Shown here piece after piece: positions 1-7,656 of a stretch of 64,000 nucleotides of DNA. A model generated the notes under the pieces. That model was not told the DNA's origin and made no database searches. It worked only from the letters and a program-made list of their open reading frames with translations. Source of the DNA: Candidatus Trichofilum aggregatum (GTDB taxonomy: Bacteria; Chloroflexota; Anaerolineae; Promineifilales; Promineifilaceae); the NCBI GenBank assembly GCA_016716885.1, contig JADJUV010000029.1, positions 1-64,000 on the forward strand, read 5' to 3'. A program made the position numbers and the translations under genes. Within the stretch, counting starts at the first letter, position 1, and every line of letters begins with the position of its first letter.

Positions 1-1074
1 GCCAGCGTCCTATCCGAAGAACGCCGGGTCAAGGCCATTTTCGAGAGCATGGCCGAAGGTATGTTGACGGTAAACGCCGAAGGCTGGATCACGGCCGCCA
101 ACGAATCTCTCTTGACTCTCTTACATCAGGATATGAACGACCTGGTAGGCCAAAAAGCTTCTCAAGCCATCCATATCAGCGCGGAAAGCGGCTTCTCAGC
201 CTTCATGGAACAGGTGCTACAATCCAGTGACGAATTCCCCCAACTGGCCTGCAACATAACCCTCAACGGCAATGGCCGTTCCCATGTGCCCGTCCTCATC
301 AGTGGCGCCCCCATTGTTAATGACGACAATGAGGTGTATGAAACGATCTTTGTTTTTAGCGACCTAAGCCAGATTCGTGAAGTGGAACGGATGCGTGACG
401 ACTTTTTCCACGGCATTGTCCACGAGTTGCGCACACCGCTGGCTACCATTCTGATGTATACCCATCTGTTACGTGAAGGTCGGGCCAAAGACGACGAGGC
501 CAAAGCCGACCGTTTTCTGGGTGTCATCGAACGGGAAAGTGACCGTCTGCAAACGATGGTGCGGCAAATGCTCCAGTTAGCCAAGCTCGAGGCCAGCCAG
601 ATTCAACGCAGTTCGGAGCTGGTAAACCTCAACCGTTTGTTCGACCAGCTTCTGCCCCCAATGGCCGATCAGGCTACAGAGAAGAGCCTGACCTTTGTCC
701 AGCGTATCCAGGCCGATTTGCCCCCCATCCAAGGGGTAGAAGAAACCTTGTATCTGATCTTTAAGAATTTGGTGGAAAACGGGATTAAGTTTACGTTGAA
801 GGGGACAGTGCGGGTGGAAGCGCAACTGGATGGCAAGATGATCCAGGTACGGGTCAAGGATAATGGCATTGGCATCCCTAAAGAGGCTATGCCTAATCTC
901 TTTCGCCGTTTTTACCGGGCACAAAGTGCGGTAGAAAAGGGGATTGCTGGCACCGGGTTAGGGCTGCACATGGTCAAAGAAGGGGTAGAAAAACACGGCG
1001 GCACCATTGAAGTGCAAAGTACGGAAGGGGAAGGTACGACGTTCACGGTGCGCCTACCCATTGCGCCACAATAA
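1..1074 (+). CDS. PAS-domain sensor histidine kinase (5' end cut by window)
   Basis: This is the C-terminal part of a membrane or cytosolic sensor kinase that autophosphorylates and passes phosphate to a response regulator. The frame is open to base 1, so the true start lies outside; the first internal Met is at 49. From that Met, a PAS-like sensor covers about residues 1-110. A HisKA H-box follows with HELRTP (His about 125). The HATPase_c domain shows an N-box (NLVENGIKF), G1 (DNGIGIP), F-box (FRRFYR) and G2 (GTGLGLHMV). All catalytic boxes are intact. No response regulator is adjacent on the right, so a partner, if linked, would be upstream. The family call is firm; the signal sensed is unknown. 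Confidence 0.93.
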   Translation, partial: ASVLSEERRVKAIFESMAEGMLTVNAEGWITAANESLLTLLHQDMNDLVGQKASQAIHISAESGFSAFMEQVLQSSDEFPQLACNITLNGNGRSHVPVLISGAPIVNDDNEVYETIFVFSDLSQIREVERMRDDFFHGIVHELRTPLATILMYTHLLREGRAKDDEAKADRFLGVIERESDRLQTMVRQMLQLAKLEASQIQRSSELVNLNRLFDQLLPPMADQATEKSLTFVQRIQADLPPIQGVEETLYLIFKNLVENGIKFTLKGTVRVEAQLDGKMIQVRVKDNGIGIPKEAMPNLFRRFYRAQSAVEKGIAGTGLGLHMVKEGVEKHGGTIEVQSTEGEGTTFTVRLPIAPQ

Positions 1075-1160
1075 GAAGTTACACAGAGGGCACGGAGAGG
1101 AAGGCACAGAGATTCACAGAGAAAAGCCAGATCATGCTTGGTGTGTCCAGTTAGTTTTGG

Positions 1161-1382
1161 TCACTCAGGTGACTCGGGCTTTGTTTCCACACCCATTTCG
1201 TCTAGCAGAACCGTAATCGCTGATTCACCTTCGCCACGGGTGAGGCTGGCCTGTTGCAAGTCAAAGCGAAATAGCTCGGTGTGGTCAGCATAAACCAACT
1301 CCCCCCAAATAGCCTGCGGCTCGCGGCCGCGTAGCCGCAAGGTCGCCCCGTGCCAACGACACCAGTAAACAAGTGGTTTCAT
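1161..1382 (-). CDS. Small hypothetical protein downstream of ABC exporter
   Basis: A 73-residue acidic protein that I do not recognise. It lies on the same strand as the ABC exporter, about 70 bp downstream of its stop, and could be the last gene of that transcript. The sequence contains one octamer palindrome (1323-1330) encoding Arg-Gly-Arg. Its C-terminal half is rich in Glu and Thr, with no signal peptide or membrane segment. The gap between it and the exporter is filled by a hairpin repeat, which weakens the operon inference. It may be real because codon use resembles neighbours and the opposite strand offers nothing better. Confidence 0.5.
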   Translation of the reverse strand: MKPLVYWCRWHGATLRLRGREPQAIWGELVYADHTELFRFDLQQASLTRGEGESAITVLLDEMGVETKPESPE

Positions 1383-1385
1383 GAT

Positions 1386-1447
1386 CGGTTACGTGTTGCG
1401 TGGTGCGGGGTGCGTGAGAATCTGCCAACGCACCATGCACCACGATT
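1386..1447. repeat. Intergenic hairpin of GTGGTGC / GCACCAC words
   Basis: A tandem short word on the left arm (GCGTGGTGCGGGGTGCGTG) faces its reverse complement on the right (GCACCATGCACCACG). The same words occur at 29106-29140 and 56220-56276. The position between two minus-strand genes would allow a transcript hairpin, but no clear U-tract follows. Confidence 0.6.
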
Positions 1448-1454
1448 CCTCATC

Positions 1455-3218
1455 TCATTCATCTTGATACTGCTCAAAAATACGCCGATATGCCGGGTAC
1501 GATTCCATGAGCGCATCATGGTTACCCACCGCTACCAGTTTACCCTGGCGCATTAAAATCACTTTATCCGCCCAGCGTATCTGGGAAAGGCGATGGGTGA
1601 TGAGAATGGTGGTCTGGCTCGCGGCCGCGTGGGCAATCGCCTGCTGTATCTTATCTTCCGTGGCACTATCCACCGCACTGGTAGAATCATCGAGAATGAG
1701 GATATGCGGCCGCGTCAGGAAAGCCCGCGCCAGCGCCAGCCGTTGCCGCTGCCCACCCGAAAGGGTCACGCCCCGTTCCCCCACCACCGTATCATACCCA
1801 TCGGCAAAATTGAGGATAAATTCGTGGGCCTGGGCCGCTTTCGCGGCCGCTTCAATCATCTCAGGCGTGGCATCCTGCACCCCAAAAGCAATATTCTCGG
1901 CCACCGTGCGCGAAAAGAGAAAAATGTCCTGCTCAATGATGGAAATCTGCTGGCGCAATGAAGCCAGATGCCAGTCTCGTACATCCACACCATCTACCAA
2001 CACACTGCCCTGACTCACCTCATAGGTGCGGTTTATCAGCTTCGCCAGCGTACTCTTCCCGGAGCCGGTCTGGCCTACAATGGCTACAGTCTCTCCCGGT
2101 TCCACCGTAAACGAAACATCGTGAAGAACTTCCGTGCCTTCTACGTATCCAAAAGAAACATGCTCAAAGCGAACTTGTCCGGCCATGGTGTCATGATGAC
2201 CCGCCTGGTTTTCGCCTAGCTCTGTCTCCATGCGCATCAGTTCCAGGATGCGCCGTGCTCCTGCCATACCTCGTGACACCTGGGAATACGCTGTCAGCGA
2301 CACAAAGGTGGGAAAGCCAAACAAGGAGAGTAACCCCATGTAAGCTATGACATCCCCCACGGTTAACTGCCCCGCTTGATAGAGCAAAAGGGCGTGGGTA
2401 AACCCAATGGCCGTGGTGATACCCTGGAGCAAAAGGGGCAAGAATCGGGCCTCGACACGCCCTTGTTCTACCACCGCATCGCGCAGGATCTGGGCGTTGG
2501 TGGCAAACAACACGACCTCTTGATTTTCCGCGGCCGCGCCCTTCACCGTCTCAATCCCATCCATCGCTTCCGCCAGACGGCTGTTCAACCGCCCAAAGGA
2601 TTGGCGCACCCGGTCAGAAATGGGCGAGAGAACGTTGATGTAACGGATAAGGGCAAAAATGTAGGTAATCGTGAAAAACAGGGGAGCCAGGAGCAATTGC
2701 GGATGATAACTGGGGGCCGTGACAATGGGCATGAGGATAAAATTCGCCGAACCAATAACCAGATTGAGGCCCGGGTAAACCATCAGGTTCATCTCCCGCA
2801 CGTCATTGGTGGCACGAGCCATCGTATCACCCACCGGTTGCAGCCCGTGAAAGGTCATGCTCTTGCCCAATAAACTCAGGTACAACTCTTCACGGGCATC
2901 CCGCTCCAACCTCTCACCAATAACCGAAGCCGAAAAATTACGCCCCAACTGCAAAACGGCCCGCACCGCCTGCCCGATGATGATCCACACGGCCACCACA
3001 CCAATAATCGGCAACTGTGCCGGGATAGCCTGGGCGGCATTAAAGGCCCGACCAATGAGAATGGGGATTTGCGCCGCCAAAGCGGCATTACCAAATGCAC
3101 CAATAAACAAGATAAAGATGAGCCATTTTTGTCGCCGGATATGCGACCAGACCCAGCGCAAGGGCGTCGTTTGGTCTGTCCGGTGACCAGTCTCTACCGC
3201 AAATTCGAGGTTATTCAT
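1455..3218 (-). CDS. ABC exporter half-transporter (TMD-NBD fusion)
   Basis: A 587-residue ABC exporter subunit with an N-terminal six-helix membrane domain (about 30-320) and a C-terminal ATPase. The NBD shows Walker A GQTGSGKST (about 380-388), signature LSGGQRQRLALARA (about 484) and Walker B ILILDDSTSAVD (about 503). The residue after Walker B is Asp, where most active sites carry catalytic Glu. That substitution is typical of the degenerate site in heterodimeric exporters (known for BmrC- and TM287-type subunits). A second half-transporter would then be expected, but none lies next to it. The substrate (lipid, drug or peptide) cannot be told from sequence. Confidence 0.93.
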   Translation of the reverse strand: MNNLEFAVETGHRTDQTTPLRWVWSHIRRQKWLIFILFIGAFGNAALAAQIPILIGRAFNAAQAIPAQLPIIGVVAVWIIIGQAVRAVLQLGRNFSASVIGERLERDAREELYLSLLGKSMTFHGLQPVGDTMARATNDVREMNLMVYPGLNLVIGSANFILMPIVTAPSYHPQLLLAPLFFTITYIFALIRYINVLSPISDRVRQSFGRLNSRLAEAMDGIETVKGAAAENQEVVLFATNAQILRDAVVEQGRVEARFLPLLLQGITTAIGFTHALLLYQAGQLTVGDVIAYMGLLSLFGFPTFVSLTAYSQVSRGMAGARRILELMRMETELGENQAGHHDTMAGQVRFEHVSFGYVEGTEVLHDVSFTVEPGETVAIVGQTGSGKSTLAKLINRTYEVSQGSVLVDGVDVRDWHLASLRQQISIIEQDIFLFSRTVAENIAFGVQDATPEMIEAAAKAAQAHEFILNFADGYDTVVGERGVTLSGGQRQRLALARAFLTRPHILILDDSTSAVDSATEDKIQQAIAHAAASQTTILITHRLSQIRWADKVILMRQGKLVAVGNHDALMESYPAYRRIFEQYQDE

Positions 3219-3359
3219 AAAATGGTGCTACTATTTTGTGATTCGTTAGATAATTGTCTTATAGTAGATTATAACGAGCTATAGCAAATATGCCTGTTTC
3301 TCAATTTAGGGGGAATACGCTAATATATTCCCCAGGAGCAGGGTGCTCAGTAAGGTGGA

Positions 3360-3440
3360 TGAGAGGGGTGAGTGTGGCGAGTGGCGAGTGGGTGTGTATT
3401 TACTCAGCACTCAGTACTCATCCCTCATCCCTCATCCCGC
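3360..3440. repeat. Intergenic GAGTGGCGAGTGG-type repeat hairpin
   Basis: Tandem GAGTGGCGAGTGGGTG words are followed by the complementary arm CACTCAGCACTCAGTACTCA and CCTCATCCCTCATCC. The same family is seen at 46532-46612. It ends just before the ribosome binding site of the next gene. Confidence 0.6.
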
Positions 3441-3451
3441 AGGAGACTAAG

Positions 3452-3805
3452 ATGACGATTCCGATTTATCGCACGGACGGGGAATGGGTAGCTGTGTTTC
3501 AGCAGGGTCATCTTTTCAACACCGATGGTGAATGGCTGGGTTTTGTCGTAGGGCGTGAGGTGTTTGCGCCTAACGGTCATTACCTGGCCTTTTTGAGTGA
3601 TGATCAGCGGATGTTGCGCAAGCGGTCTCTAATAGGTGACCCCCGAACGTTGCCCATTCCTTCGCGGCCGCAACGCCCTGATATCCCTTCTGGTGCCCCC
3701 CTGCCACCCATGTTCCGTGCCCTACCCTACAGCATCATTGATATGTTTGAAGAGTTCCCTGACCGGTTCTCCTACATCTCCGAAACCAGACCGGATATGG
3801 ATTAA
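3452..3805 (+). CDS. Small repeat protein resembling '4-fold beta flap' proteins
   Basis: A 117-residue soluble protein. The first 55 residues contain three tandem beta-hairpin-like motifs: YRTDGEWVAVF, FNTDGEWLGFV and FAPNGHYLAFL, each with a D/N-G-x-[WY] turn. I recall this pattern from small cyanobacterial and Chloroflexota proteins called 4-fold beta flap proteins; no function is established. The C-terminal half is Pro-rich. The start at 3452 is chosen because AGGAG (3441-3445) precedes it by 6 bases; the frame upstream runs through an intergenic repeat and is unlikely to be coding. Confidence 0.7.
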   Translation: MTIPIYRTDGEWVAVFQQGHLFNTDGEWLGFVVGREVFAPNGHYLAFLSDDQRMLRKRSLIGDPRTLPIPSRPQRPDIPSGAPLPPMFRALPYSIIDMFEEFPDRFSYISETRPDMD

Positions 3806-3837
3806 TCCGCTTTGATTCTGATTGGGTTTTTGAGATG

Positions 3838-3868
3838 TGGTTCAATCTTTGAGATTGAACCAATCTGC
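3838..3868. repeat. TGGTTCAATCT hairpin, copy 1
   Basis: An inverted repeat TGGTTCAATCT-ttg-AGATTGAACCA. A near-identical hairpin occurs at 5513-5547, so the two copies bracket the thioesterase and BchI-like genes. It may act as a terminator or processing hairpin, although there is no long T-run. Confidence 0.65.
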
Positions 3869-3897
3869 CGCAGTAGCAACCTGCAACCAACACCCTT

Positions 3898-4374
3898 ATG
3901 GAACCCAAACCCGTTCGTGATTCCCGTATAACTTTAACCGTCCTGATGGGCATGGCCGATGCCAACATCATGGGCAATGTGCATGGTGGTTTAATCATGA
4001 AATTGTGTGATGAAGCCGCCGGTATGGCCGCCACCAAACATGCCCGCCGACCCTCAGTAACCGTCGCTGTGGATTCCATGTCCTTTCATTCCCCGGTTCA
4101 CCTGGGCAACCTGGTAACGGTCCAGGCCGAAGTGACCTGGACAGGGCGCACCTCCATCGAAACCAGGGTGGTTGTGACCGCCGAAAATGTTATCAGTGGC
4201 GAAACCACCCACACCAACACCGCCTATTTCTTGTATGTCGCCCTGGATGAAAACGGTCGGCCTACTCCTGTACCCCCCATCCTGTGTGAAACGGACGCCG
4301 AACGGGAAAATTATGAACGCGCGGCCGCGCGCCAGGCTTATCGTCTTGAACAGAGAAAACAAGGCAATTTATGA
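3898..4374 (+). CDS. Acyl-CoA thioesterase (hotdog, YciA/BACH type)
   Basis: A 158-residue single-hotdog thioesterase that hydrolyses acyl-CoA to free acid and CoA in the cytosol. The diagnostic motif is MGNVHGGLIMKLCDEAAGMAA (residues about 25-45), where the Asn and Asp/Glu positions correspond to the catalytic pair in the YciA/ACOT7 family. The length is right for a hexameric single-domain enzyme. Its stop overlaps the start of the BchI-like gene by four bases (ATGA), implying translational coupling. The octamer palindrome at 4321 encodes part of the variable C-terminal tail. Chain-length preference cannot be predicted. Confidence 0.9.
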   Translation: MEPKPVRDSRITLTVLMGMADANIMGNVHGGLIMKLCDEAAGMAATKHARRPSVTVAVDSMSFHSPVHLGNLVTVQAEVTWTGRTSIETRVVVTAENVISGETTHTNTAYFLYVALDENGRPTPVPPILCETDAERENYERAAARQAYRLEQRKQGNL

Positions 4375-5504
4375 CCCAGCCCCCCTCCAAACTTCTCGAT
4401 TTGCTTCTCAGCAGCCCCGCCCACCAGGTCATCACTGCCCCAGATGCAGACCTGGGCATTGCCGACATTGAACCGTTTCCTTTCGCCGCCATCGTCAGCC
4501 AGATGGAGATGAAACTGGCCCTGCTCCTGGCCATCATCAACCCACGTGTCGGGGGGGTACTACTGGTGGGACCACGGGGAACCGCTAAAACAACAGCCGT
4601 GCGCTCGCTCGTAGACCTGTTACCCCATGCGCATCAGAGCTTATGCCCCCACGGTTGCACCGAAGCCATGCTGGCAGCCGGGGGCATGGCCGCTATTTGC
4701 CCTGATTGTGCCAAAAAGGTGGGGTACGGCGAACCACTCACCGAAGAGATGCAGGCTCACCTTGTGGAATTGCCGCTAAATGCCCGTCTGGAAGATGTGG
4801 TGGGGGGGATTGATGAGCGCCACGCCTTAGAAAAACAGCGGGTACGCTTTGACCGGGGGCTTCTCTCCCATGCCGACAACAATTTACTCTACATTGATGA
4901 GGTCAACCTGCTGGATGATTCTATTGCCGATGCCATTTTGGACGCGGCCGCACAAGGACATTACACCGTGCGTCGTGGCCCCCTCAAACGTACCTACCGC
5001 TCCCGCTTTCTTCTGGTTGGCTCCATGAACCCGGAAGAAGGGCGTCTGCGGCCGCAACTGATGGACCGGTTTGGTTTGCGGGCCGTGGTGCGGGGCCTCA
5101 CTAACAAGGACGAACGGTTTCTCGTGTACGAACAGGCCGCCGCCTATCGCCAAAACCCGGATGCGTTTGCGGCCGCGTATGCCGAAGCCACCCTCGCCCT
5201 GGCCACCGAAATCCAGGCGGCGCGGGATCGCCTGCCTCGTGTCACGGTCAACGCTAACGCCCGGCAACTCGGGTTGGATTTAGTTGAACAAATGGGCATT
5301 GACTCCCACCGGGCTGAGATCACCCTGTTTGAAGCGGCACGAGCGCACGCGGCCGCGGATGATCGTGAAGTTGTCACCCCCGAAGATGTCCGTGCCGTTA
5401 GTTTATTATCCCTGCGCCTGCGCCAAAGCCCCGCCCTGGAACAATTTTTTGTGGAACAAGAAAAAGAAGACAGCCAGGTACGGAAACTTTTGGACGAATC
5501 CTAA
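4371..5504 (+). CDS. Magnesium chelatase subunit I-like AAA+ ATPase
   Basis: A 377-residue AAA+ ATPase of the BchI/ChlI clade. Visible are Walker A GPRGTAKTT (about 67-75), Walker B LLYIDEVNLLDD (about 173-184), GSMNPEEGRLRPQLMDRFG (sensor 1 and arginine finger region) and a C-terminal lid. Between Walker A and B lie four cysteines (C-x3-C at about 91-95, C-x2-C at about 110-113) suited to bind a metal. No BchD, VWA or BchH partner is in the window, and there are no bacteriochlorophyll genes. The substrate is more likely another metal-insertion or remodelling process. Translation is coupled to the thioesterase upstream. Confidence 0.88.
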   Translation: MTQPPSKLLDLLLSSPAHQVITAPDADLGIADIEPFPFAAIVSQMEMKLALLLAIINPRVGGVLLVGPRGTAKTTAVRSLVDLLPHAHQSLCPHGCTEAMLAAGGMAAICPDCAKKVGYGEPLTEEMQAHLVELPLNARLEDVVGGIDERHALEKQRVRFDRGLLSHADNNLLYIDEVNLLDDSIADAILDAAAQGHYTVRRGPLKRTYRSRFLLVGSMNPEEGRLRPQLMDRFGLRAVVRGLTNKDERFLVYEQAAAYRQNPDAFAAAYAEATLALATEIQAARDRLPRVTVNANARQLGLDLVEQMGIDSHRAEITLFEAARAHAAADDREVVTPEDVRAVSLLSLRLRQSPALEQFFVEQEKEDSQVRKLLDES

Positions 5505-5512
5505 CCACTTCC

Positions 5513-5547
5513 CAGATTGGTTCAATCTTCGAGATTGAAACCAATCT
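5513..5547. terminator. TGGTTCAATCT hairpin, copy 2 (possible terminator)
   Basis: GATTGGTTCAATCT-tcg-AGATTGAAACCAATC forms a near-perfect stem directly after the ATPase stop, ending in TT. It is the second copy of the hairpin at 3838-3868. Its location at a gene 3' end fits a weak terminator, but the next gene starts only 19 bases later. Confidence 0.5.
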
Positions 5548-5565
5548 TATCCCCCACTACCCCCT

Positions 5566-6192
5566 ATGAACTTCTCACCCCGCCAACAAACCATTCTCTA
5601 CGCGAGTTTCACGGCCATTTTGTTGGCTTATTGGCTTGTCTGGCTGCCGGGACCCGTGGCTGGGTTGCAACTGATCGGCCTGGAGATGGGTGAATGGGTC
5701 AAGTTTTTACCGGAAGTGCGGGCCGGACAGATCAGTGCCGGGCGGGACTTGTTTTATTTGCCACCCATTTTGTTGGGCCTGCTGGTGGCTCTTGTCACCG
5801 TCGGCTGGCCCAACCGCTGGCAAACGTGGTTTGTCCGGTTGGTGGCTATCGCCGTCAGTTGGCTGGCGTTTCCGTCGCTGGACGCGATCCGTTTTGAACC
5901 TCGCTCGGAATGGTTATTACGGCTGGTTCTAGTGGGAATGGTGGTTTTGGTGGCGGTGGCAACTCATGGGCTGAGAGGGAAGATCGCGGCCGCGTTGCCC
6001 CCCCTTCTCGCCGTGATAGCCTTAGCCGGGGCCATCCTGCCCACCTGGGCTTATCTGGCGATGCGCCCGGCTATTATCAACGCTCTGGCCCGACCGATGG
6101 GGTTTGGCCCTGGTTTTTGGCTGAATGGGTTAGGGTTTGGCGTCGCGGCCGCGGTCTTTCTGTGGCTCACCTTTAACCCCGTAAGAAAATAA
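5566..6192 (+). CDS. Hypothetical integral membrane protein
   Basis: A 208-residue protein with about six hydrophobic segments: near residues 8-28, 62-80, 88-105, 112-130, 138-160 and 182-202. Trp and Pro residues are frequent in the loops. I recognise no family motif. It follows the BchI-like ATPase by 61 bases with a hairpin between, so it could be co-transcribed. Two octamer palindromes (5986 and 6144) encode Ala-Ala-Ala inside membrane helices. Its function is unknown. Confidence 0.75.
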   Translation: MNFSPRQQTILYASFTAILLAYWLVWLPGPVAGLQLIGLEMGEWVKFLPEVRAGQISAGRDLFYLPPILLGLLVALVTVGWPNRWQTWFVRLVAIAVSWLAFPSLDAIRFEPRSEWLLRLVLVGMVVLVAVATHGLRGKIAAALPPLLAVIALAGAILPTWAYLAMRPAIINALARPMGFGPGFWLNGLGFGVAAAVFLWLTFNPVRK

Positions 6193-6223
6193 CCGCTACT
6201 GCCAACAGCACCAGAGTGTTTGG

Positions 6224-6290
6224 TTTTGTTCGTGGACCGCTTGGGCTGGCAGCCCGCTAAAGCGGTCACTACGAACAGAATCTTTTTAAT
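6224..6290. repeat. Palindromic REP-like element, family 1 (copy A, imperfect)
   Basis: A degenerate left arm (GTTCGTGGACCGCTTGGGCT) faces a conserved right arm (AGCCCGCTAAAGCGGTCACT) ending ACGAACAGAATCTTTTT. Better copies are at 40888, 61766 and 62890. The element lies between convergent genes. Confidence 0.75.
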
Positions 6291-6332
6291 ATTTTTTCGC
6301 CCTGTCGCCGCGTCGGGTATAGCGGCAACAAA

Positions 6333-6359
6333 AAAAGACGATGTCAGACATCGTCTTTT
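6333..6359. terminator. Bidirectional rho-independent terminator between convergent genes
   Basis: AAAAGACGATG-tcaga-CATCGTCTTTT is a perfect 11-bp stem flanked by A- and T-tracts. It can end both the membrane protein transcript on the plus strand and acpP on the minus strand. Confidence 0.85.
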
Positions 6360-6399
6360 CACAATCACGTTAAAATGTCAGCTAATTAAGCCTGTACAC

Positions 6400-6636
6400 T
6401 TAGGCCGCTCGCGCTTCAATGTAAGAAATCGCTTCACCAACAGAAGTGATTTTCTGGGCTTCCTCGTCGGAAATCTCACTTTTGAACTCTTCTTCAAACG
6501 CCATGATCAATTCAACTAAGTCGAGAGAGTCCGCTTCCAGGTCTTCACGAAAGCGCGCCGCTGGCACAACTTGACTTTCCTCTACGCCCAATAAATCCAC
6601 GATAATCTTGGTGATACGTTCTTGTACATCGCTCAT
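6400..6636 (-). CDS. acpP: Acyl carrier protein
   Basis: A 78-residue acidic carrier protein that holds the growing fatty acyl chain on a phosphopantetheine arm. The attachment motif is DSLDLVEL with Ser37. The start at 6636 (MSDVQERI) is preferred over a longer frame because the complement of CCTCC at 6644-6648 gives GGAGG about 7 bases upstream, and the length matches AcpP. It is monocistronic here, ended by the hairpin at 6333-6359, whereas many bacteria place it between fabG and fabF. No octamer palindrome lies in the gene. Confidence 0.96.
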   Translation of the reverse strand: MSDVQERITKIIVDLLGVEESQVVPAARFREDLEADSLDLVELIMAFEEEFKSEISDEEAQKITSVGEAISYIEARAA

Positions 6637-6863
6637 TGAAAATCCTCCAGGGATGTTTTGTTTTGGTTTTTTGTTGTGCCAGAACAAGCCAGGCAGTTCA
6701 ACAAGGCAATTTTAAGAGGAATGCCTTGTTTGTCAAGGACAACTGAGGGCTAAAACACTGTGCCACAAGAGAAGTTACGTGGATTTTGGGTTTACTGTAG
6801 GAATCACCGTCATTTCACGCCAGGATTACTGACTCACAGAACAGGAACGACTATAATCTCCCC

Positions 6864-7541
6864 ATGCTGCCAACACAAGATCAGGCCAGGGTCGAAAAAC
6901 TACACCAAGTGCAATCGCTACTCAGTTCCGCTTATGGAGAACCGCCCTGGCAACCGGGCCTTGATCCGGTGGCCGAACTGGTCAATACGATTCTTTCCCA
7001 GGCCACCTCAGATATCAACCGGGACAAAGGATTTGCCGCCTTACAACAACGTTTCTCCTCTTGGGAGGAAGTGATGAACGCCGATCCAGCGATCATTGTA
7101 GAAACAATTCGACCAGCGGGATTGGCTAACCAGAAAGGACCCCGTATTCAGGCAGCCCTACGCACCATTTGGACACGGCGTGGTACAATGGAACTGGATT
7201 TCTTAGCCGATTTGCCTCTCAGCGAAGCAAAAATGTGGCTCACAAGCATTGAGGGGGTTGGCCCCAAAACAGCGGCCATCGTTTTGTTATTCGCCTTCAA
7301 CCGCCCCGTTTTTCCGGTAGACACCCATGTTCATCGCATTAGTCAGCGGGTAGGCCTAATTGAGACCAATGTCACGGCTGACAAAGCCCACGATTTGTTA
7401 GAAAATGCTGGTAATCCTATCACCTTTTATCCCTTGCATTTGAATCTCATCCGGCATGGGCGTGAAGTGTGTCAGGCGCGGCAGCCACGGTGTGCCGTTT
7501 GTGTGTTGTCCATCATTTGTGCTTATGCCGCCCAAACATAG
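6864..7541 (+). CDS. nth: Endonuclease III (DNA glycosylase/AP lyase)
   Basis: A 225-residue base-excision repair enzyme that removes oxidised pyrimidines and nicks abasic sites. The helix-hairpin-helix reads IEGVGPKTAAIVLLF with the catalytic Lys, followed by FPVDTHVHR, which carries the catalytic Asp. The C-terminal iron-sulfur loop has C-x6-C-x2-C-x5-C spacing (CQARQPRC, AVC, then C), exactly as in E. coli Nth. The start at 6864 gives a normal N-terminus. A run of G bases begins right after the stop. No other repair genes are adjacent. Confidence 0.93.
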   Translation: MLPTQDQARVEKLHQVQSLLSSAYGEPPWQPGLDPVAELVNTILSQATSDINRDKGFAALQQRFSSWEEVMNADPAIIVETIRPAGLANQKGPRIQAALRTIWTRRGTMELDFLADLPLSEAKMWLTSIEGVGPKTAAIVLLFAFNRPVFPVDTHVHRISQRVGLIETNVTADKAHDLLENAGNPITFYPLHLNLIRHGREVCQARQPRCAVCVLSIICAYAAQT

Positions 7542-7566
7542 AGGGGGGGGGCGGGGGGGGGGGGGT
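7542..7566. other. G-homopolymer run (likely consensus artefact)
   Basis: About 22 G bases broken by a single C follow the nth stop. It resembles the longer homopolymer blocks at 24905-25960, 26770-26880 and 29150-29275 and probably marks a poorly resolved repeat. Confidence 0.6.
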
Positions 7567-7656
7567 TTCCGAGGTCAGGCTAATTTTAGTCGAGATTAAT
7601 TTCACCTGAAGCGTGAATCAATCAGCCAAACAGAGTAACCAGTACGGACAAAAAAT

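Noticed and set aside
162..924. Antisense open frames within the first histidine kinase
   Set aside because: They lie opposite a well-supported kinase with all catalytic boxes and show no domain of their own.
4371..5504. Evidence for bacteriochlorophyll synthesis
   Set aside because: The BchI-like ATPase alone is common in non-phototrophs, and no bchD, bchH or other pigment gene is present.
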